Shown: positions 58,482 to 64,000 of the stretch, piece after piece
Layout: every line of letters begins with the position of its first letter
How positions within the stretch are numbered: the stretch's first letter is position 1
Source: a virus
Length of the DNA stretch: 64,000 nucleotides
Virus record (IMG/VR): IMGVR_UViG_3300006076_000003
Span: 22,602-86,601 of that record
Strand: one strand, 5' to 3'
Program-made: the position numbers and the translations under genes
The notes under the pieces: generated by a model
Databases searched by the model: none
The model's input: only the letters and a program-made list of their open reading frames with translations
Told to the model about the DNA's origin: nothing

Positions 58482-59535
58482 TTATACCCTCCTCTATCAA
58501 ATGTAGGTAAGGCTTAAGACTTAAGTTTTCAACCTTCCAATTGCGTCTATACTGATTAGTTCCTGCAACAAAGAAATCATGCATTTTAATAGATGTAGCA
58601 CCTTTATAAAACCATTCAGGAATAACATTATCTTTATCAACTAATTTAAATAAAGGAATTGATGGTTCCAAAGATAGTATCACTTCATTAGCCCTATGAA
58701 TAACAAATGCTATTAGATTGTCTTTAGAGATATCATTAATATACTCAACATCATTAAATAAGTATCTGATTATGGCTATTTCATGATTTAATACTTCTTC
58801 TAGTACTTCTCTTTGCTTATCTAATAGTTGTTCTTTATATGCCTCAAATTTACCTTTAGGCATAGTTTCCTTTAGCTCAGTCATATAAACTTTATATAAT
58901 GCACCAGCATATAATCCATGTATAGTCTCATCTGAAATTACAAAGTCAACACCTGTTAAAGTATTTTGTATTAAATTATATCCATTAGCTTTAAATGACT
59001 TTAGCATAGCAAAATTACTAAATAATAATACCTGCTCTATTACTGATACAGTAAATAATGATAATGCATAATCCTTATTTAAATTTGTAGTAATATCATT
59101 TAGTAATCTTAATTTATTTTTGAGTACTGCTACTGTTTGTTGATTTTTAGCAATCAACTCAGGTTCTATTGCTAAAACATCATTCATCTTTTGGTAAAAA
59201 AACGCATGTACTGATTTTTCCATTGCTGATATTTGAGCACAAGCACCTTCAATTTCAGAATGTGGAAACCATTTTGCAATTTGTTCCCATACTTCACCTA
59301 CTTTTTGTTCTATTTCAACAAACAGTTGTAAAGTTAGTGACACCAATTGAAATTGATACTTATCCATCTTAGTCTTAAAATCAGTTAGATCATTTTCCAC
59401 AGGAATTTCCTGTGCAGTCCAATATATATCTTGTTGTTTTTCTCTGAATTGATTGGCAATTGGGTAATAGTACAAACCAAACATTGTGTTTGGTGTTGTA
59501 AGCCTCATTTGTTTATGGTATTTTGTTAAGTCCAT
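58474..59535 (-). CDS. nrdB: Class I ribonucleotide reductase small subunit with a substituted metal ligand
   Basis: 353 aa. Aligned by eye to class I R2 proteins, the metal ligands are E76 (Asp or Glu in others), H110, E167 (SVIEQVLLFSNF), E203 and H206 (SDETIHGLYAG). The radical-site tyrosine is Y114, four residues after H110. In the first E-x-x-H motif the sequence is MEKSVHAFFY, so lysine K107 occupies the place of the ligand glutamate, and a Glu sits one residue earlier. Spacing to flanking motifs matches class I proteins with no gap. It supplies the radical to NrdA, possibly with an altered metal site. Confidence 0.9.
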   Translation of the reverse strand: MDLTKYHKQMRLTTPNTMFGLYYYPIANQFREKQQDIYWTAQEIPVENDLTDFKTKMDKYQFQLVSLTLQLFVEIEQKVGEVWEQIAKWFPHSEIEGACAQISAMEKSVHAFFYQKMNDVLAIEPELIAKNQQTVAVLKNKLRLLNDITTNLNKDYALSLFTVSVIEQVLLFSNFAMLKSFKANGYNLIQNTLTGVDFVISDETIHGLYAGALYKVYMTELKETMPKGKFEAYKEQLLDKQREVLEEVLNHEIAIIRYLFNDVEYINDISKDNLIAFVIHRANEVILSLEPSIPLFKLVDKDNVIPEWFYKGATSIKMHDFFVAGTNQYRRNWKVENLSLKPYLHLIEEGINE

Positions 59536-59549
59536 AATAACAAATCTTT

Positions 59550-59822
59550 CTATTTAACCAAAGCTTTTCTAAAGTTTTTTGATAGTTTTACTTTAATAAA
59601 TCTACCACCTTTAACTTTAACATCTTTTTTACCTAATAGGTCTTTAACAGTATCTGGTTTTTCTTCTACAACAAATGTTGCTAAACCAAGTAGTGTAATT
59701 TTATCATCTGTATTTAAGCTATCTGCAACTACGTCTTTAAATACATTAAGCACTGCTTTTACATCTTTTATATTTACATTTGCTGTTTTTGCTAGTTTTT
59801 TAGTAAATTCTGTTTGTGTCAT
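59550..59822 (-). CDS. HU-family DNA-binding protein, second copy
   Basis: 90 aa. MTQTEFTKKLAKTANVNIKD, VKAVLNVFKDVVADSLNTDD, KITLLGLATFVVEEKP is the HU fold order. The arm is short and ends in Lys-rich FIKVKLSKNFRKALVK. The DNA-intercalating Pro motif is not seen. It lies between nrdB and the SF1 helicase, separated from the first HU gene by the two nrd genes. Confidence 0.75.
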   Translation of the reverse strand: MTQTEFTKKLAKTANVNIKDVKAVLNVFKDVVADSLNTDDKITLLGLATFVVEEKPDTVKDLLGKKDVKVKGGRFIKVKLSKNFRKALVK

Positions 59823-59824
59823 TT

Positions 59825-61297
59825 TTATTCCTTTTTAATTAAGCTATCTAATAAGATGCTACCTTCAATAGCATATCTAGCTCTTGTTAGAGCAACCATA
59901 TATAAATTAAATTCTTGTAAAACTTCATCATCTGCTTGTATATCAGTGTAAGACCAATCAGTATATTTCATTATTGCTATATCCATTGATGGGTCCAATA
60001 TTACTTTATCCATTGTTAGACCTTTGCTAACATGAGCAGTCATTACTGTGATATTAGCTTCTGAATGCTTCATATCATCAGCATGTTTTACAAGGTCGAT
60101 AATTTTATCTCTACCATACTTAATAACTGTTAAAATTGCTGCACTAATGTTCTCATCATCAACAAATTCTTTGCGTAAGTAACCAATTAATGTTGTATTT
60201 GCTTGTAAATTGCTATTACTACCCCATTCATCAATAACATCTTGTAAATGTTGTAAATCAGGATCCATCTGTCTAAAACCAGGTTTAGCATATGCTATTG
60301 CAAGTGGTAGTTTAAACATTTGTTTTACTTTAGCTTTATGAATTAACTTAAATGGAACTCCATCTTCTTTAAATTCAAGCATTTTGTTAATTACTGCATT
60401 ATTAGTTCTACAAATATACCCAGTAGTTTTAATTTTTTCTTCTTTATATTCCATACCTCTAAATACTGTTTTTACATCACAGTATCTTCTATATAGCATT
60501 TCTATATATGGTGCTAATTTATTAGATACTCTAAAAGATTGTGTTAAATTTAGATTACATCCCATGCCTTCATATTCTTTGAAAGCATTTATACAACCCA
60601 TCCAACCATGTATTGCTTGTCTATGATCTCCAAGTAGTATCTTTTGTTTAGCAGGATATAATTTTGTTACATCAAACATTATTTGTGTTAAGTCATTAAC
60701 TTCATCAACAATTAATGTATCAATAGGTTCTAATTTAACTTTACCTCTTAGTAATTGAATATGAAAAAGTTTTAAGTAAAAACCATGTGTAATCCTCATC
60801 TCACCCTTGTACATAGCTGATAATACCTGCTTTGCTAACTCAACATACGGTATAGGTACTCTTTTAGGAAAGCTCTCTGCCCATTCTTCAACAGTTGTAT
60901 ATGGTGAGCTACAAAATGATTCTACTGCATAAAGAACATCAGATGTTTTACCAAAAGGTATTTTACGAGCTATATTTTGTGGGATATCTTTCCAAGTTAA
61001 CCAACCAGCAATATCTTTCCTTAAATTGCTACCTTTAACCATATATTGGTAAGCAAGTGAGTGTATTGTAGAAACTTGAGCAGTATGCTTAAATCCTTCT
61101 TTTGCTTCTGCAGCATTAGCATTACCAAATACTAAATATCTAATTTTGTGATTTTTGTTATTTTTAACAAGTCTTTTAGCTGTTTCAATCGCTGAAGTGC
61201 TCTTAGCCGCACCTGCGATAGCATTAACAAGTATCAATGGTTCACCTGCTAATGCTGTTTCAAACAGCTTTTCTTGTTCAGATGACCATTGATACAT
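59825..61297 (-). CDS. UvrD/Rep-like SF1 DNA helicase
   Basis: 490 aa. Motifs in order: Q-motif-like W-S-S-E-Q-E-K, Walker A AIAGAAKSTSA with K32 (an Ala replaces the last Gly), VSTIHSLAYQYM, Walker B TLIVDEVNDLT, LLGDHRQAIHGW, LTQSFRVS, MTAHVSKGLTMDKVIL and VALTRARYAI. This is a complete SF1A set for an ATP-driven 3'-5' translocase. It would act in phage replication or recombination next to an SSB-like protein and Sak4-like ATPase. Confidence 0.88.
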   Translation of the reverse strand: MYQWSSEQEKLFETALAGEPLILVNAIAGAAKSTSAIETAKRLVKNNKNHKIRYLVFGNANAAEAKEGFKHTAQVSTIHSLAYQYMVKGSNLRKDIAGWLTWKDIPQNIARKIPFGKTSDVLYAVESFCSSPYTTVEEWAESFPKRVPIPYVELAKQVLSAMYKGEMRITHGFYLKLFHIQLLRGKVKLEPIDTLIVDEVNDLTQIMFDVTKLYPAKQKILLGDHRQAIHGWMGCINAFKEYEGMGCNLNLTQSFRVSNKLAPYIEMLYRRYCDVKTVFRGMEYKEEKIKTTGYICRTNNAVINKMLEFKEDGVPFKLIHKAKVKQMFKLPLAIAYAKPGFRQMDPDLQHLQDVIDEWGSNSNLQANTTLIGYLRKEFVDDENISAAILTVIKYGRDKIIDLVKHADDMKHSEANITVMTAHVSKGLTMDKVILDPSMDIAIMKYTDWSYTDIQADDEVLQEFNLYMVALTRARYAIEGSILLDSLIKKE

Positions 61298-61313
61298 GCA
61301 ACTCCTTTAATGC

Positions 61314-62096
61314 TTATTCAAATGGATCATCTTCATCTGCTTCTGTTGTACCAAAATCATCTTGTTCAGTTGGAGTTGGCACTTTGTTATCACCTTTTAC
61401 AAGTTTTAACTCTTGTAAACATACTTTATTGTTTTTATTTTTATACTCAATTTCTGGGTTATCAATAGCATATTTAACTGCTTCATTTAATGCTACTGTT
61501 TCTGTTGCATTATTTTTAACTTCTGCAATACTAAATCCTTCTTTAGTAAAGAATGCATTAGTGTTTAGTTTTTGATTTCTCCAAGCTCTGTCACCTTTAG
61601 CATCTAACGTGATGTAATAACTTGTTACACCAGTAAATTGTTTACCAATAAGTTCAGTCCATTTTTCAATAGGTTTTGGTCCTGCTTTAGGGAATTGTTT
61701 TGTATCAGATACGACACCTTTACCAAACTCATCTGGATTAAGTCCACAAGCAACCCATAAGTTTTTAATTTGACCAATAGCTTTGATGTTATCATACGTA
61801 GCACCTTCTTGGTCTAAATATGTTTTAACACCATTAACAAAGTATTCACCAGCTTGTACAACACCATCTTTTTTGCTTACTTTATTTTGTAAGAACAATG
61901 TTGCATCTACTGTTTTACCTTCAGCATCTTCTGCTACTAACACAAATCTTGGCATATTGTCTTGTTCACCAATCTCATATGCTTCTACAATTGTTAATAA
62001 ATGTGCACCAGGCTTGTTAATTTTGATACCTGTTTGACCTAATCTACTTCTTTCTTTTTCACCCATATTTGCAACAGACGTGTTAATAAAACTCAT
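61314..62096 (-). CDS. Putative single-stranded DNA-binding protein
   Basis: 260 aa. The first 200 residues look like an OB-type beta domain (PGAHLLTIVEAYEIGEQDNM, FVLVAEDAEGKTVDATLFLQ). The tail is acidic and ends TEADEDDPFE, recalling the acidic D-D-x-x-P-F tips through which SSBs recruit partners. It lies between the SF1 helicase and the Sak4-like gene, a usual place for a phage SSB. The family is not certain from sequence alone. Confidence 0.65.
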   Translation of the reverse strand: MSFINTSVANMGEKERSRLGQTGIKINKPGAHLLTIVEAYEIGEQDNMPRFVLVAEDAEGKTVDATLFLQNKVSKKDGVVQAGEYFVNGVKTYLDQEGATYDNIKAIGQIKNLWVACGLNPDEFGKGVVSDTKQFPKAGPKPIEKWTELIGKQFTGVTSYYITLDAKGDRAWRNQKLNTNAFFTKEGFSIAEVKNNATETVALNEAVKYAIDNPEIEYKNKNNKVCLQELKLVKGDNKVPTPTEQDDFGTTEADEDDPFE

Positions 62097-62175
62097 TATT
62101 TATTCCTTTTTATTTTTAATTTTTTGGTTGCACTTACATTAGCAAATATTGCTATTTACTAAATGGCAAATGTTT

Positions 62176-62901
62176 TTAATCCTCAATAACAGGTACTTCT
62201 TTTTTACCTGCTAAAACTAGTTCTAAATCATCAAGACTTGTTCTTTTAAATTTAAAACAACCTTCTTTTAGTTTTGTTTTTGTTGTATTCATTTCATTAA
62301 ATACATCAGCTTCAAACCAAAATGCTCTATCTGCCATATATGCTTCTACCACGGTAGAGAATGATTCTTCAATTATGTTAGTATGCTCTTTACCTTTGGT
62401 AGTAACATAACGTTTAGTACCATTAACACCAATTCGAGGCGGGTAGTGTGCCATAACATAAATAAATTTACCATAAGTTATTGTTGCAACTTTTGTGGAC
62501 TCTAAAATTCTTGTAATAGCATTGTTATATGATGACCAAACATCGAAGCCCGAATAATGTTCCATTGCCCATCTATTAATTAATTTAGTCATTAATGTAA
62601 ATGTATCAACTATTACTCTATCAACTTTATCAGATGCTGCTGCTTTTAACAGATTTGACTCAATTTTATCAATCATATCAATATCAGATACTTTAAAAGC
62701 TTGGTACACTTTTAAAAACTTGCTATCATCTTCTGATATTGCTTTATTATCAAAGTTAAAGATAACAGTTCTTGCTTTTTCCTCATCTGACAAATTGGCA
62801 ATTGCTGTACTTTTACCAGATGATGTTTCACCAACCATCAAAACAGGGTAATGACTTGTTAACTTTTTACGTTCTGTTAAGTCCACATCTTTTAATACCA
62901 T
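62176..62901 (-). CDS. Sak4-like RecA-fold ATPase
   Basis: 241 aa. Walker A GETSSGKST with K30, then a FNFDNKAISEDDSKF strand and Walker B DRVIVDTFTLMTKLI; a later VMAHYPPRIG is in the place of the sensor. The layout corresponds to phage AAA_24/Sak4 recombination ATPases, which anneal single strands together with an SSB. Its partner is likely the SSB-like protein encoded just downstream. Confidence 0.8.
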   Translation of the reverse strand: MVLKDVDLTERKKLTSHYPVLMVGETSSGKSTAIANLSDEEKARTVIFNFDNKAISEDDSKFLKVYQAFKVSDIDMIDKIESNLLKAAASDKVDRVIVDTFTLMTKLINRWAMEHYSGFDVWSSYNNAITRILESTKVATITYGKFIYVMAHYPPRIGVNGTKRYVTTKGKEHTNIIEESFSTVVEAYMADRAFWFEADVFNEMNTTKTKLKEGCFKFKRTSLDDLELVLAGKKEVPVIED

Positions 62902-62902
62902 A

Positions 62903-63289
62903 TTACTCTCCTTCTAAAATTAAATTTTTAAACCACTTTTGCCAATTAAAAAAATAATAGGCAAATGGTTTTTGTTTTTTGGGTATATATTTGTATTCAC
63001 TTAGTATTGCTAAGATGTTGCTACTTTGCTCACTGCTGTACTCTTTACTCATATATACCAACTCTATATTTAATTGCCATATATGTCTTGCTGCTTTAAC
63101 AACTTCATCACTATCTAAACCAATATTAACAGGTAGTATAAATGCTACTTTGCTATTTTTAATTTTATAAACATAAAATTTTTTGTTTGATTTATCAACA
63201 GTTAATTGACCTTGCAGTATTTGTATATACCAATTAGTTAACTCTTCTTCTAAATAAAAATCATCAGGTAATCTTGCTACTTCATACAT
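62903..63289 (-). CDS. Hypothetical protein, 128 aa
   Basis: Begins MYEVARLPDDFYLEEELTNW, with beta-type YIQILQGQLTVDKSNKKFYV, then a helical, aromatic C-terminus (PFAYYFFNWQKWFKNLILEG). No clear ribosome binding site is seen before the ATG at 63289, so the true start is uncertain. It ends two bases before the Sak4-like gene. Unknown function. Confidence 0.6.
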   Translation of the reverse strand: MYEVARLPDDFYLEEELTNWYIQILQGQLTVDKSNKKFYVYKIKNSKVAFILPVNIGLDSDEVVKAARHIWQLNIELVYMSKEYSSEQSSNILAILSEYKYIPKKQKPFAYYFFNWQKWFKNLILEGE

Positions 63290-63315
63290 AATGCAATAGT
63301 AACAAGATTTAGCTT

Positions 63316-64000
63316 TTAGTCTTCTAATTTATCTAAAAGTCTTATAGGTTTGTAGGTATTTGTTAAATGTAACGGTGGCACATCATCAAATTCAGCCCAT
63401 CCTTCTTTTAACCCTTTACGTACATAACGAGCAAAATGTGATGCTACTTCTACTGGCAACCTACCTTCTTTTTTAACTTTATCAACATAACCTTGTTTAA
63501 CAACAAACTTTAGTAATATTTGTCTATACTTATCTCGTGTCTCAGGATCTGCTAATGTTTGCATATCTTCTTCTAAATGCTTTTTCTTTAAAGTTTTTAA
63601 ATCACGATACTGCTTATCAGACTCTTTTACTACATCAAGTAATGCTGTTACATCTTTGATAGTTTCTTTACTATCACCTTCTTTGTCACTATCTTTCCAA
63701 GTTATAGGTTCTTTTAGCTTTTCACCATTTTTAAGTCTATCCCAATAAAATTGCAATTCTGCTATTCTTTCTGTGGATAAATGATTATCAACTAAGAAAT
63801 ATGGATTTATCATATATTGGTACTTGTTTAACTTATGAATAAGGTCTAAATCTACCATATCTTTAAGAACTTGTTGTACATTACGTTCTGAGGCATTTGT
63901 TCGTTTTGAGTACCACTTAGAAAATACAGTAATTTTTACAATAACGCAATAATTTCTGCATTTTTTATAAAACCACCACTTTAAAAAGCGATATAGATAT
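63316..64000 (-). CDS. RepL-like winged-helix replication protein, 5' end cut by the window edge
   Basis: The frame does not start at the ATG at 63858: it stays open for 47 more codons to base 64000. The readable part runs RNYCVIVKITVFSKWYSKRT, NASERNVQQVLKDMVDLDLI, HKLNKYQYMINPYFLVDNHL. A helix-turn-helix with S/T-x-R-x-V-Q..L..LV, followed by a wing and YMINPYFLV, is the pattern of RepL-type plasmid replication proteins. The C-terminal 170 residues are charged and helical. It probably binds an origin. Not a proven RepL; other phage winged-helix proteins could look the same. Confidence 0.65.
   Translation of the reverse strand, partial: YLYRFLKWWFYKKCRNYCVIVKITVFSKWYSKRTNASERNVQQVLKDMVDLDLIHKLNKYQYMINPYFLVDNHLSTERIAELQFYWDRLKNGEKLKEPITWKDSDKEGDSKETIKDVTALLDVVKESDKQYRDLKTLKKKHLEEDMQTLADPETRDKYRQILLKFVVKQGYVDKVKKEGRLPVEVASHFARYVRKGLKEGWAEFDDVPPLHLTNTYKPIRLLDKLED

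Overview
The window is most of a phage genome: a tailed phage with podovirus-like head and tail genes. It is clearly AT-rich, densely packed, and its genes have strong AAGGAG-type ribosome binding sites. The hallmark proteins are a large terminase, a podovirus-type portal, an N4-gp56-family major capsid protein, very large internal virion (ejection) proteins, and a single-subunit T7-like RNA polymerase. I see no tRNA, integrase, lysogeny repressor or DNA polymerase. A metallo-beta-lactamase-fold gene is cut by the left edge and a winged-helix replication-type gene by the right edge, so the genome continues on both sides. The host cannot be fixed from sequence; low GC, TATAAT-type -10 boxes, ThyX and rare homopolymeric G tracts would fit a Campylobacterota-like host, but this is inference only.

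Layout. (1) 1-3440, minus strand: an early-type cassette of small overlapping genes, several under 50 codons, ending at the edge with a metallo-beta-lactamase-fold hydrolase. (2) 3441-4056: a gene-free, hairpin-rich region with about ten copies of a TTTCGTGGTCA-type iteron. It feeds a plus-strand pair, a ribbon-helix-helix regulator and a RepA-like hexameric helicase, which looks like a plasmid replicon. (3) 5237-8495, minus: the RNA polymerase and two unknown genes, preceded by long structured leaders with compensatory base changes between copies. (4) 8866-51197, plus: terminase subunits, head-tail adaptor, tail-fibre operon with an inserted HNH-AP2-HNH gene, lysis genes ending in a T4-lysozyme-type endolysin, portal, scaffold, capsid, minor virion proteins, a 1733-aa receptor-binding/tail protein, and a run of ejection proteins finishing with a 2388-aa polyvalent protein. 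TATAAT-type -10 boxes punctuate this block. (5) 51165-64000, minus: replication, nucleotide metabolism and recombination. This block has an SF2 helicase with a Lys/Gly repeat tail, MazG-like NTPase, PP-loop ATPase, ThyX, NrdA, NrdB, two HU-family proteins, SF1 helicase, an SSB-like protein, a Sak4-like ATPase, and a RepL-like winged-helix protein cut by the edge.

The leftward genes supply transcription, nucleotides and replication, and the rightward block makes the particle. The most unusual observations are: repeated covarying pseudoknot-type RNA leaders upstream of the RNA polymerase and other early genes; the plasmid-like iteron/RHH/RepA module together with a RepL-like gene; a giant injected-type protein carrying both a DEDDh exonuclease and an HExxH metallopeptidase; a ribonucleotide reductase small subunit with lysine at a normally invariant metal-ligand glutamate; and a candidate Apyc1-like anti-Pycsar enzyme.
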